Shown here: positions 1-8,941 of the stretch, piece by piece
How positions within the stretch are numbered: position 1 is the stretch's first letter
Layout: each line of letters opens with the position of its first letter
Source of the DNA: a virus
IMG/VR virus record: IMGVR_UViG_3300047375_000724
Location: 1 to 22,569 of that record
DNA length: 22,569 bases
Strand: one strand, 5' to 3'
Made by a program: the position numbers and the translations under genes
Notes under the pieces: generated by a model
What the model saw: the letters and a program-made list of their open reading frames with translations, nothing else
What the model was told of the DNA's origin: nothing
Databases searched by the model: none

Positions 1-3000
1 CATTATATTCTAGCGTGGATGCCTCAAGTTCTTTGACCTCATCACCAAATTCACCACTTGCCTCAAAGTCACTACGATATTCTTGAAGTCTATTATAAAG
101 TTTTAAAACATTCCTGCCATGCTCCATTTGCATCTCGGCAAGCTGAGCATTGGTAAGTATTTTTTCGGCTTTATCCGATCCCTTACTGCGATCCTTAACG
201 GGCAAACCTTTACCTCCGATTTTCTCTATCTTCCTTTCGAGCTGGGAGTCTGTAAGAAAAGTTTCTGCATCAGGTACTACTATATCAATAGGTTGAGTTG
301 GCTTTGAGAGTTCTATTGACCCCACCAATGACCAGCCATCTTCATCAAACATCCCCCTGTCACTTACCTTGCCACCCTTATTATTTTTCAGTGGGCGTAA
401 TTTAGATTTCTCACCTACCTCTTTCCCTTTAGCGTCAACGAGCTGGCTGTCGTATACCTTTACTATACTTTTTCTACCTTTCGTGGCGTTAACTATGGCG
501 GTCATGACACGGAATTGACCACGCTCATCACGTAACACTAACAACTTCTTAGTCGTAGATACTGAAGGCATTAAATTAAAAGTGATCTGATCATAACCAA
601 ATCTTCCGGTAACTAGATTCCCTCCCTCTCCTATATTAGCATCAAAAGAGTCTCCAAAGTCTACATCAATAACTCCCGCCCCACCAAGTTCATCAACCAA
701 CCAATTCTTTGTTCCTGACTCTATGAGGTTGGCGGGTGGTTCAAGTTCAAATGCAGTGTTACCTATGACTAATTCGTTCTCATCTTTGTCAATATATACG
801 CGATACACTCCATCGCCCTTGACCCCTAAATGCCCCTTTTTTCCGCGCTGGTGTAGATCCGTAAAAAATTCAAGCAATTCATCTTCCGAAGAAAAAGGCT
901 TCCTCTTAGATTGATTAAATGTTCCATCATTTTGCTCAGTAAATACATAGTATGAAGTGTCATCTGAGTAATCAAACTCTTTAAGATTATCCTCCGCGTT
1001 GTAAATATTTTCTCGCCAATTAGCACTCTTGGGATCAGGATCCGACTTAGCCTGTTGATTTGGAGTCTTCTGCAATCTCTGCAATCCCTCCTGTATTTGC
1101 TCTTCTGAGTATCCAAACTTTCTACCATTTGATACCCAAAGCTCAGGAATTACCTCGCCGTCTTGAAAATCAGAATCCGTAGGCTCACCCCATCTGACAA
1201 TGTACATCTCCTTACCTTTATGTACTCCGCTTGGTACTGGCTTAGATTCTGCCTGAAGGTCAGGAAAAGGAGTGTAGTCAAATTGACCCTCTGTGGAAGC
1301 TACTTGCTGTGCCTGTTCAAAAGTAGCTTTCTTATTTCGGTATTCTAATTCCTTGATTGTTTTATCGGCAGCCTCTTTGGTCATCCCTCTTGCGCCAACA
1401 TGACCCGATACACGCTTACCTCCAACAGGGATTGCTGACTCTGTGCCCGTTTGGCCACCTATATCCTCGTAGTCTATAGTTACGGCCTTATTTACTAATT
1501 CTTGGTCCTCAAGTAATTCAAAAACACCATTATCATCTGCGGGGCAGGAACTGCCTTCCCTTCTTGGATCATTTCTTGGGGGTGTCGGCTTTTTCTTTTT
1601 CTCAACAAGTGGTTTCCACTCAGAGAGTTCACCTCCGTAAATAGTCTTGCTGATTGTATCATCACCATCCTTGCGAGATATATCAATAGTACCCTCCTCA
1701 ATGTTTGCAGAGTCTATGGTAAATGTATGCGGGTTGTCCTTCTTATCCCTAAATATAGGATTCTCAATCTTTTTACCCTGCAACTTATCAGTTTCAAGAG
1801 TGCCAGCAATAGGATCCCCTTTGTCGTCCTGCTCCTGGTATACCTTTAGTTTCTTAGACCATCTGATTAATTTACTCCGATTAAGCCCTTTTTCATGGGC
1901 GATCTTTTCATCTGCGACCTTTTCGTCTAATTTGGTACGCATTGCATATCGGCCGCTACCATCTAATACGCCCAATGCCTCCATTACCTCTTTGATTTTT
2001 TGACCCTTTTGGGTCTCTAGTGTGGTTCCGGTAATCTCTTTAAATCTTTTTGCGTGGTTTGATTGATCTTCCGTGCGAAGACCTTGCTCCTCATTATCTA
2101 AGTATGCACGCTTAATGTATTCTTCCTCTATTCTCTTAAGCTCGGAATTAAATGCGTCAGCATCTTTAATAGATCCGAGTTCATAAGTTACACCACCATA
2201 CACAGATGTGGTCTGCTTGATTAATGGTTCTTGTTTGGTAGGTTGAGCTGGACTCTCAGGCTCTGAAATAATTTCCTCAATCTCGTCGACTACTGCATCC
2301 TCTTCCTCGAATGGGCGAGATAATAAATCTAATCCTACGGGCTCTGTAATCTTGTAAGGTTTACCCTGAGAATCTATCGCATTGTAACTTACGGATGCTT
2401 CCCTTCCGTCAATATCTTCTACCTGTACCTCCTGCGTGCCGATCTGTGCCTTGTCCCCAACTTTAAAACCTCTTGGATTTGCATCACCAGAAAAGTCTAG
2501 TGGTTGAAGTTCTGGTTGACTATCACGCTCAAAGGTCGGTTCTTCGCTAAGGTCTGTATCATCTGTGCGATCATTATTAATGTCTCTTTTACCAACACCT
2601 GAGAGATCAACTGAACCAATGGCTGCGAACTGAGTACCACCAATTGCACCTAGAACACCAGCATCAATCATGCGATTAAGCTCATCTGGCGTCCATGTTA
2701 GTTCTTCTCCCTTGCCGTACTTTTCGGCGGCCATAATGACAAATTCTTGCGCACCCTCAGTTGCCCCCTCCAAGAATACACCTTCCGGGAGTCTTTTAAT
2801 TAATCTCTTTAAGTAAGTCGTGGATTTTAACTTATCTACGCCAATCATCTGACTTAGCATTGTCCCCGCACTTACAAAGTCTAATGCTCCCGCAATGGTT
2901 CCGAAGCTTAACGCAAGACCACGAGCACTACTCTCGGAAATATAATCAGTATCATCAGGATCAAGTTTTGTGTATTGGTGTAACTCAGAGTAAATCTCAC

Positions 3001-3709
3001 CAATATTCATACCAAGAGAACTCACACCCACCCCACCCAATGCACCAATCTCGGTAAAAGTTCTTTTTATTGCTTGATCTGCAGATTCTCGTGCGGATTT
3101 TGTTCTTATTACTCCAGCTAACGTGTCCCTAATTCTACTTTTTACAACCGCCCTACCGGCAAGTCCACCAACTCCCATTCCCGCACCAAAGCTAACGCCT
3201 GCCTCAATCGCAGATGGCATCGCCTCACCAAATCCACCTGACAAAAATCGTAACACTTCCGAAGGCCGATCCCAGCGAACATCAGTAGCACGCTGTATGG
3301 ATGGTCCTCCCTCTGATGCGCGACTTTGCGCCTCAGCTGCCCTAGCCATTAGCGCTTCCTCTACTCCATCAAAACCAAGTCCGCCAGCTGCAAGTCCGCC
3401 AGCGCCATACATTGTGCTTTTTAGCCCTTCGTATCCCTTGGCGAATCCAGCGGGGATTTCCTTTAATCCGCCTAGGAATCCTTCTCGGCCAGGCTTTGGG
3501 GCATTTAATCTATCTAAGTAAAGATCAGTAGTGCGGTCACCATACTTCTCTGTAAATGTATCCCAATCACCACCCTCCATCTTATTGTTACCAACTAGAC
3601 CTCTCATTAGGTCAAAGTTAGATAATCCACTAGTGTCTAGTCCTGCGTTCTCAAGTTTTTGTCTATACTTTAAAACCTCAGGTGTAGTTGGATCGTTTTG
3701 GTATGCCAT
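1..3709 (-). CDS. Giant internal virion / ejection protein, N-terminal 1236 codons (runs off left edge)
   Basis: I followed one open frame from the ATG at 3709 (TAATG overlap) to base 1 with no stop: at least 1236 codons, incomplete. Residues 1-75 are charged. Residues 75-370 hold glycine/alanine-rich hydrophobic segments (about 100-112, 165-186, 222-236, 263-290, 349-366), such as GVSFGAGMGVGGLAGRAV, and the motif PEGVFLEGATEGAQEF (308-323), a type seen in giant phage 'polyvalent' or ejection proteins. A small beta segment, GFKVGDKAQIGTQEVQVEDI (414-433), resembles an SH3/KOW-like fold. The rest is charged, alternating helix and strand (for example VKVYDSQLVDAKGKEV). No lysozyme or transglycosylase motif was seen in this part. 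T7 gp16 (1318 residues) is the positional counterpart. Confidence 0.75.
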   Translation of the reverse strand, partial: MAYQNDPTTPEVLKYRQKLENAGLDTSGLSNFDLMRGLVGNNKMEGGDWDTFTEKYGDRTTDLYLDRLNAPKPGREGFLGGLKEIPAGFAKGYEGLKSTMYGAGGLAAGGLGFDGVEEALMARAAEAQSRASEGGPSIQRATDVRWDRPSEVLRFLSGGFGEAMPSAIEAGVSFGAGMGVGGLAGRAVVKSRIRDTLAGVIRTKSARESADQAIKRTFTEIGALGGVGVSSLGMNIGEIYSELHQYTKLDPDDTDYISESSARGLALSFGTIAGALDFVSAGTMLSQMIGVDKLKSTTYLKRLIKRLPEGVFLEGATEGAQEFVIMAAEKYGKGEELTWTPDELNRMIDAGVLGAIGGTQFAAIGSVDLSGVGKRDINNDRTDDTDLSEEPTFERDSQPELQPLDFSGDANPRGFKVGDKAQIGTQEVQVEDIDGREASVSYNAIDSQGKPYKITEPVGLDLLSRPFEEEDAVVDEIEEIISEPESPAQPTKQEPLIKQTTSVYGGVTYELGSIKDADAFNSELKRIEEEYIKRAYLDNEEQGLRTEDQSNHAKRFKEITGTTLETQKGQKIKEVMEALGVLDGSGRYAMRTKLDEKVADEKIAHEKGLNRSKLIRWSKKLKVYQEQDDKGDPIAGTLETDKLQGKKIENPIFRDKKDNPHTFTIDSANIEEGTIDISRKDGDDTISKTIYGGELSEWKPLVEKKKKPTPPRNDPRREGSSCPADDNGVFELLEDQELVNKAVTIDYEDIGGQTGTESAIPVGGKRVSGHVGARGMTKEAADKTIKELEYRNKKATFEQAQQVASTEGQFDYTPFPDLQAESKPVPSGVHKGKEMYIVRWGEPTDSDFQDGEVIPELWVSNGRKFGYSEEQIQEGLQRLQKTPNQQAKSDPDPKSANWRENIYNAEDNLKEFDYSDDTSYYVFTEQNDGTFNQSKRKPFSSEDELLEFFTDLHQRGKKGHLGVKGDGVYRVYIDKDENELVIGNTAFELEPPANLIESGTKNWLVDELGGAGVIDVDFGDSFDANIGEGGNLVTGRFGYDQITFNLMPSVSTTKKLLVLRDERGQFRVMTAIVNATKGRKSIVKVYDSQLVDAKGKEVGEKSKLRPLKNNKGGKVSDRGMFDEDGWSLVGSIELSKPTQPIDIVVPDAETFLTDSQLERKIEKIGGKGLPVKDRSKGSDKAEKILTNAQLAEMQMEHGRNVLKLYNRLQEYRSDFEASGEFGDEVKELEASTLEYN

Positions 3710-4392
3710 TAATATATTCCCGATTGAAGAAGTTCTGCAGTTTTGGGCATTGGTGCCTTTTGAAAATAACTAGGAGTCATCTTAGGAAACGGAATGCCAA
3801 AATTTGATCTTTCAGACTTAGGCTCAGGCATGGGAACGCCATTATCTGCACCTTCAATATAAAAGTCAGGATCAATAGGATCAGGCGTAAATGCACTCTT
3901 AATAGGATCAATCACCATATCATACATTGATCTATTAAAGTAGTAGGGGATTCTTCCCACATCAATGCCAGGAAATTCTAAGTACATACCGTGCTTACGG
4001 GAGTCATATCCATCACCAAACATACCTTGCTCAGGGAGGTTTTTATCTTTCTCATACCTACCTGTAAGTAGTGCTGCTGTAGGTTCCGCTATTGCAATTG
4101 CCGCAGGCTGTGCTCGTGCAACATTTTTTAAAGTGTTTGTAATGCTTGGTAATAATGCAGAAGGTGTAACAGTTGGCTTTACTGGGATATTTGGAGTTAT
4201 CTTATCTGCTATTATTTCAGCGGGAACATACGAGGCTGCTGGAATAGCTCCTACTTCAAGTTCCTCTTTAAATTTCTCTAACTTAGGGTTCTCGGGTGGC
4301 GTATAGGTTTCCCTCGCATCATCATATTCTTCTAGAGCTAAATTTAATTCAGCAAGCAGACTCTGCGTTGTACTATTTGAATCATTGCCCAT
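3709..4392 (-). CDS. Proline-rich protein of unknown function, before the giant gene
   Basis: A 227-residue protein. The N-terminus is acidic (LLAELNLALEEYDDARETY), the middle (65-110) is rich in proline, alanine and isoleucine, and the C-terminal half is proline- and aspartate-rich with aromatic residues (GMYLEFPGIDVGRIPYYFNR; PIDPDFYIEGADNGVPMPEP). No domain is recognised; much of it may be unstructured or wrap around a partner. It starts 11 bases inside the previous gene and ends in TAATG, which also starts the giant gene, so translational coupling to the giant protein is likely. A minor virion or ejection component is the best guess. Confidence 0.5.
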   Translation of the reverse strand: MGNDSNSTTQSLLAELNLALEEYDDARETYTPPENPKLEKFKEELEVGAIPAASYVPAEIIADKITPNIPVKPTVTPSALLPSITNTLKNVARAQPAAIAIAEPTAALLTGRYEKDKNLPEQGMFGDGYDSRKHGMYLEFPGIDVGRIPYYFNRSMYDMVIDPIKSAFTPDPIDPDFYIEGADNGVPMPEPKSERSNFGIPFPKMTPSYFQKAPMPKTAELLQSGIY

Positions 4393-5635
4393 TATTCAAT
4401 GAATTTCCAGCTTCACCCAGCAAGTACCCTCTTGGCTCTCCATGAAATGTTTTTATATCATCAATAAGTTTTTTCTGCTCAGGGACCAATGGATTAAGTA
4501 AAGTCTGGTCTGGGGTAGCAAATGGAGAGTTGTATCTTTCTGCCATTTTCCCTAACTGCATCGCATTCTTTCTTTCAGCGTCAACATCTATATTTTCATA
4601 TGACATTGCATTCATTCCGGCCTGCCCAAGATATCCAAGCGAGCCACCTATTACTCCATGGCCCAAAGTTCTCTTAACTCCCTTCCCTGTAAATAATTTC
4701 TTTGGCGATTTTAAAATTCCCTTCGGGTTGGTGCGCATTTGGTTCGCTATATCTTTTATGAATGAAACTTTAGACTTAAGTTGTGAATCCAAATGAGCAG
4801 ACATTTTCTTGCGGGCTCCTTCTATGTCACCGTTTTTTAATTCTTCTGCCACATCTGGTGCTTCCACTCCCATACCTGCAAGTGCATCTATGTCTGCCTG
4901 TATTAACGATTGGGGTGGCAACACATCCTGCACTAAAGGAGTTTGAGCACTTGTAACTCTTTGGTTTAGGTCGTTTAAATTTTTCAATTCTATGTCGTGC
5001 AGTTTTTGTGCATTTTCATAGCTCAGTTTTTTTGCTTCAACTTCTGTATTTACAAAATCTTGAGCAGATGAGTCAACCGGTCCAAGCTCTCCGTTTGCGA
5101 GAGCATTTCTGGTTGCCTCCGTATCCAGAAAATCCTTTTTCTTATGCTGTAAGTTTTGATCAGCAATTTGCAATTTAGCTTGTTGCTCTGGAAGTAATGC
5201 GTTTACTTCTTGTGTTACTTGTTGAAGATTTGAAGCATGCGCGTCAGCTTTTAATTTTTGTTCTGCGTCAAATTGTGCCTGGATTTTACCAGGTGCTTCA
5301 TTGAAAGTTTTCCTAGCATCCTCTGGGGATATTTTATTCTTTTTCTTTTTTCCATCTGGGCCATCTGGGAAGAGTTCTTGTACGAGGTCTCTTTCGGCAG
5401 TAAGCGTATTATAAAGTGGCGTAGCTGAGGCGACAATTCCTCCTGCAACTAATGGATTTGTTAAAAATTCACCTACATTTTGTAATCCAGAGACAAGCCC
5501 CGATCCGGGTGGTGGTGGTGGCGGAGATAATTGATTATTATAGAAGTATGGCGCAACATCTACAAGTTGACCGGGGTTACCTACCTCTATCTCAAGTAGC
5601 CTTAACTCTTCCGCTTCTTCTGGTGTTAGTGCCAT
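4382..5635 (-). CDS. Helical virion protein with proline run, probable ejection protein 3
   Basis: A 417-residue protein. A run of six prolines stands at residues 38-43, followed by a hydrophobic stretch at about 55-77 (FLTNPLVAGGIVASATPLY). A lysine cluster GKKKKNK (95-101) is encoded by an A-rich tract containing a canonical A-AAA-AAG slippery heptamer in frame. Residues 110-245 are coiled-coil-like. A basic, glycine-rich segment follows (KSPKKLFTGKGVKRTLGHGV, then IGGSLGYLGQAGMNAM) that could insert into a membrane. The family is not recognised. A membrane-interacting internal virion protein is a reasonable inference from hydrophobic and helical parts and from its neighbours. It overlaps the next gene by 11 bases. 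Confidence 0.55.
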   Translation of the reverse strand: MALTPEEAEELRLLEIEVGNPGQLVDVAPYFYNNQLSPPPPPPGSGLVSGLQNVGEFLTNPLVAGGIVASATPLYNTLTAERDLVQELFPDGPDGKKKKNKISPEDARKTFNEAPGKIQAQFDAEQKLKADAHASNLQQVTQEVNALLPEQQAKLQIADQNLQHKKKDFLDTEATRNALANGELGPVDSSAQDFVNTEVEAKKLSYENAQKLHDIELKNLNDLNQRVTSAQTPLVQDVLPPQSLIQADIDALAGMGVEAPDVAEELKNGDIEGARKKMSAHLDSQLKSKVSFIKDIANQMRTNPKGILKSPKKLFTGKGVKRTLGHGVIGGSLGYLGQAGMNAMSYENIDVDAERKNAMQLGKMAERYNSPFATPDQTLLNPLVPEQKKLIDDIKTFHGEPRGYLLGEAGNSLNNGQ

Positions 5636-6984
5636 TATTGAGTCCCTGCTTTTTGACGGAGTTGTATAAGGCGATTTCGTTTTGCTTGTAGAGTTGGATT
5701 CGCGCCTTTGCCTTGTGCTTGAGGCTGCCTAGGCTGTAGTGAATTAGGTGGTATATTTACCGAGGTACCACTCGCTGCCGAACTTCCCAAATATCTCATA
5801 AGTAGATTTGAAAACTCCCTATCCCTTGCGGTAACAACATCCGTAACGCTTGATGAGTAATGAGATTTTGCATTATCATCAAGTGATGCAAAAAGTGCAT
5901 TTACCCATTTTTGGTCTAACCTTCCGCTCTTTCCTGTAAATGGTGTCAATGTGTTACCTTGTGCATCCTTCAGATTAACACCTCCCTCAAGGTTGCCTTG
6001 CCTGGCATAATTTACTCCATGGCTTCTCACCCATTGATTTCTTAAGTTTTCGGTCATAGTTTTACTACCCGTACTTTGCCATTTATCGTACTCAGCGACA
6101 ACAGCTCCCGCACTGTCACTAAAGGCATCCCTCGCAGTTTCCTTAAGTTTAAATTCGCGCTTCTTGAGTTTATGCTCGGCATTAAACATTTTCTCTCTCC
6201 ATTCTAACTCAGCCTCGGCTATTTCAAAATCCATAGCCTTTCCAGCCATTGAATATGCACCACGCATTGCGATTCCTTGAAGTGATGCGCTACGATCGGC
6301 TGCCGCTTCACTCTCTCTTGATGTGCGGTCGGCATCGGATTGATCTTTTCTAGCCTTCAGCTCCTTGCGCGCTACCTTAAATCTTTGCGCAGCCTCCGCA
6401 GCCCTCTGTCCTAGCTCGGCGGTTGTTTGAGCTATAGCAATGCCACCTCTTATTGTTGCTAATTCTATAGCATTTTCACTATTTACACCTGCAATCTGAA
6501 GCGTGTTTGCCAACCTCTTATCTTCTATTGATAAAGAATGCAAACGATCCTTTTGACTTTCGCCTGATTGTTGGTTAAATAATGCTCCTTGTAATACCCT
6601 GGTATTAGCCAGTTGAGCCTCAAGCTGCTGTTCGTCGAGCTCCCTATTTAATTTATTTTGCTCAGCAGTAAATTCATTATTAGTAAGAGCCCGTGCATCA
6701 CTACTTTGCTGACGATATGCTTCCATATCCATAGCAGCGTCATTATTCATGCGTGCTCGTAGATCTAATCTGTTTGCATCTGCTGTCGCCCTAATATCTC
6801 TAGCTGGATCAATATTTACCATCTGGACATTTCTGCCTTGTGTTACAGTTGGAGTCATTGCATTTGCTTGCCGAGCGGCCATTAAGGCATCAACACCAAC
6901 CTTACCACCAGATTGTATTTGAGCATACGGGCGGGCCATACCGGCCTGCTTACCCTGCATATATGGATTTAGTGCGTTAGACAT
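5635..6984 (-). CDS. Coiled-coil virion protein, probable internal/ejection protein 2
   Basis: A 449-residue protein. Residues 60-300 are long charged helices with heptad-like spacing and many glutamine, alanine and arginine residues (for example ELKARKDQSDADRTSRESEA and EWREKMFNAEHKLKKREFKL). Residues 395-449 are proline/glutamine-rich and end basic. There is no signal peptide, membrane segment or known enzyme motif. It follows AAGGAAAG, shares eight bases with the upstream gene and one base (TAATG) with the downstream gene, so it is translated as part of the same run. An internal-core or ejection role is inferred from position and composition only. Confidence 0.55.
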   Translation of the reverse strand: MSNALNPYMQGKQAGMARPYAQIQSGGKVGVDALMAARQANAMTPTVTQGRNVQMVNIDPARDIRATADANRLDLRARMNNDAAMDMEAYRQQSSDARALTNNEFTAEQNKLNRELDEQQLEAQLANTRVLQGALFNQQSGESQKDRLHSLSIEDKRLANTLQIAGVNSENAIELATIRGGIAIAQTTAELGQRAAEAAQRFKVARKELKARKDQSDADRTSRESEAAADRSASLQGIAMRGAYSMAGKAMDFEIAEAELEWREKMFNAEHKLKKREFKLKETARDAFSDSAGAVVAEYDKWQSTGSKTMTENLRNQWVRSHGVNYARQGNLEGGVNLKDAQGNTLTPFTGKSGRLDQKWVNALFASLDDNAKSHYSSSVTDVVTARDREFSNLLMRYLGSSAASGTSVNIPPNSLQPRQPQAQGKGANPTLQAKRNRLIQLRQKAGTQ

Positions 6985-8443
6985 TAAAGATTTTCTTTCC
7001 TTGATTAATAATATCAGGCGCCGCCTTTAATGCCTTAACCCAATCTATTCCGCCACTCTCGGGGATAGGGGCAGGGTTAAATGGAGTCTCAGAAAAGTTT
7101 GTTTGACCAGGTGCGAGTGCGCCCGTTGTTGTGAATGGTGACACCTCATTCTTAAGAGGATCAGTTGGTGCAAGTGCGGCCTCTCCAAATAGAGAAGGTA
7201 GCAATGCCTTATTCATGGCTATTCCCGTAATTGCATCAACATTACCTAACTGACGATTCATAATTTCGTCATACATATTAGACTCGTTCATGATCTTGCT
7301 CTCATCAATTCCAAGATTAGTTGCCTGTGCATCTAGTTCTGGAGTTCCCATCTTGAGCATAACCTCATCGCGATATACATCTGCCATGGCAGGATTGATC
7401 TCACCAATTTTTTCAAAGCGACCAGATTCAATCTCGCCCCTTCTTTGAGATTCATTAATTAGGGCATCAGCAAGTAGGTCAGATTGTCTCATTCCACGCT
7501 CGGCATTCATCATCATACTTGCCATGCGTCCACCAGTTCCAGTTGATCCACCCATGCTATTTAATCCACGCATACCAGACGCTGCATCCATTGAGGCATT
7601 CCTTCGGCCAACTGCGGCTTTTGCTTGCTCCCCTGCTAGTGCTGCATCAGATGCATTTCGTAAGGCATCAAATTCTTTATTTGCATAATCAACTTCTGTA
7701 TTAACAGAGCCCGCCAATGAATCACCATAGTTTTCATTTAACTCTCTTGTACGCGCTGCAGTTGCGGTATTAATGCCCTTTAATTCATCAAGTACATTAT
7801 TGATATCGCTATTATACCCCTCCATTCTAGCAGTCATGCCATTCGGGTCATATACATCCGATAATGCACTTACCGCAGAATCAAGATTAGCATTCGACTG
7901 GTCAAAGGTATCTTGAAATCCTTCCATTCTGGAACGAGCATCGCCAATAAAATCTGGAAGTGCCTCGGCGGTACTTTCCATGTTATCAAGGATTAAATCT
8001 CCCGTTTTCTCTGCATAATCAGGGAATGGGTCAATTGCTTCTCCTCCTTGGGAAAATCCTTCGACATAATTTTCGTCACCGGGTGACGCCATAAACTGCT
8101 CGAGCTTTAAGTCGTCAGTAAAATCAAATAGTTCGCCTTTTCCGCGACTAACCATATCGGTTGCCCATGCTTGGCGATTAGCGCGATTTTCTTTATCCAA
8201 TGCTTTTTCTTCAGCCTCAGTAATTGCTGCTTGTTGAGCCTCTTGTGCTTTTCTAGCTGCTTTCTTTTTTCCGAATGGATCCGACAATGGTTTCCAATAC
8301 GATGGGATTCCTGCTACCCACTCCTGCCCAGCACCACCCCTAGATTTAAGTAAGGCCTCTTCCTCTGGATTAAGGTATGCCAATCTTTCCCCTGGTGGGG
8401 CTAAGGCATTTAATGCCTCTGATGCCTCCTGTATATTACGCAT
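6977..8443 (-). CDS. Helical virion protein, probable internal/ejection protein 1
   Basis: A 488-residue, alanine-, aspartate- and methionine-rich, mostly helical protein with no membrane segment. A lysine/alanine-rich helix lies at about 58-90 (KKKAARKAQEAQQAAITEAE), long helices at about 145-275, and a glycine/serine/methionine-rich patch at about 278-313 (GLNSMGGSTGTGGRMASMMM). The C-terminus is basic (QGKKIFNV). I do not recognise the family. Size, composition and location (after tail genes, before the giant gene) fit T7 gp14/gp15-type internal core proteins that are ejected with the genome. TGGAGATG ahead of the ATG is the ribosome site. It overlaps the next gene by eight bases. Confidence 0.6.
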   Translation of the reverse strand: MRNIQEASEALNALAPPGERLAYLNPEEEALLKSRGGAGQEWVAGIPSYWKPLSDPFGKKKAARKAQEAQQAAITEAEEKALDKENRANRQAWATDMVSRGKGELFDFTDDLKLEQFMASPGDENYVEGFSQGGEAIDPFPDYAEKTGDLILDNMESTAEALPDFIGDARSRMEGFQDTFDQSNANLDSAVSALSDVYDPNGMTARMEGYNSDINNVLDELKGINTATAARTRELNENYGDSLAGSVNTEVDYANKEFDALRNASDAALAGEQAKAAVGRRNASMDAASGMRGLNSMGGSTGTGGRMASMMMNAERGMRQSDLLADALINESQRRGEIESGRFEKIGEINPAMADVYRDEVMLKMGTPELDAQATNLGIDESKIMNESNMYDEIMNRQLGNVDAITGIAMNKALLPSLFGEAALAPTDPLKNEVSPFTTTGALAPGQTNFSETPFNPAPIPESGGIDWVKALKAAPDIINQGKKIFNV

Positions 8444-8449
8444 AATTAT

Positions 8450-8941
8450 TCATCTCCAATTAACAGATAGGGAAACGCGAGGTGTATCGTTTCCGTGGGC
8501 AGTAACAAAATGTTTTAAACGAGATGGAAATATTATGTATTTACCTTTCTCAGGAGTAATTGCTGCCTGCATTCCAAGTTCTTCAACTATAAAACAAATT
8601 TTTCCCGAACGCTCTGGGGTCTGCAAGTAACATGCCGCACTCCAATTAGATGGAAGATGCCCATGCGTATTTGTACTCATGTTTTTATTATGTACATGCA
8701 CCCAATGGGATTCGTACTTTACAGACTCTCCACAATCTTTAAGTGCTTGAGTCATTTCTTCTATTAGACCTACAACTTCTTGCTTGGATACCTTGCGATC
8801 TTTGGGATCCGCAGAATCCAGACCATCATTTGTATTCTCAGCTAAAGTGGGTGCATTAATTACGCGGTCAATAAAACCTTGATCCGGCATATTTAAAACC
8901 TTTCCTGTTATAATAGGCACAGTAAACAGGCTTTGCATCAT
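8450..8941 (-). CDS. 2-oxoglutarate/Fe(II)-dependent oxygenase-like protein
   Basis: A 163-residue protein with the layout of the putative 2OG-Fe(II) oxygenase family (PF13759 type). H93 and H95 (NTHGHLPSNWSAACYLQTPE) sit where that family has its first metal ligands. FPSRLKH at 138-144 supplies the distal histidine H144, and R155 (TPRVSLSVNW) is the expected 2-oxoglutarate-binding arginine. The C-terminus ends one residue after the conserved NW. Iron- and oxygen-dependent hydroxylation is known for the superfamily; the substrate is unknown. Such genes occur in phages of marine bacteria. Its place between the fibre chaperone and the internal virion genes could mean that it modifies a virion or host protein, which is inference. 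The start ATGATG overlaps the upstream stop; the second ATG is an alternative. No Shine-Dalgarno. Confidence 0.7.
   Translation of the reverse strand: MMQSLFTVPIITGKVLNMPDQGFIDRVINAPTLAENTNDGLDSADPKDRKVSKQEVVGLIEEMTQALKDCGESVKYESHWVHVHNKNMSTNTHGHLPSNWSAACYLQTPERSGKICFIVEELGMQAAITPEKGKYIIFPSRLKHFVTAHGNDTPRVSLSVNWR

Noticed and set aside
826-1128. Minus-strand ORFs of 60-100 codons inside the first 3.7 kb
   Set aside because: They are in other frames of the giant ORF, which I could follow from 3709 to 1 without a stop.
1590-1615. Slippery site in the lysine run of the giant gene
   Set aside because: The sequence is GAG-AAA-AAG, which does not fit the X-XXY-YYZ rule.
3123-3521. Plus-strand ORF of 132 codons
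   Set aside because: It lies opposite the giant minus-strand frame, has a proline/serine-rich shadow composition and no ribosome site.
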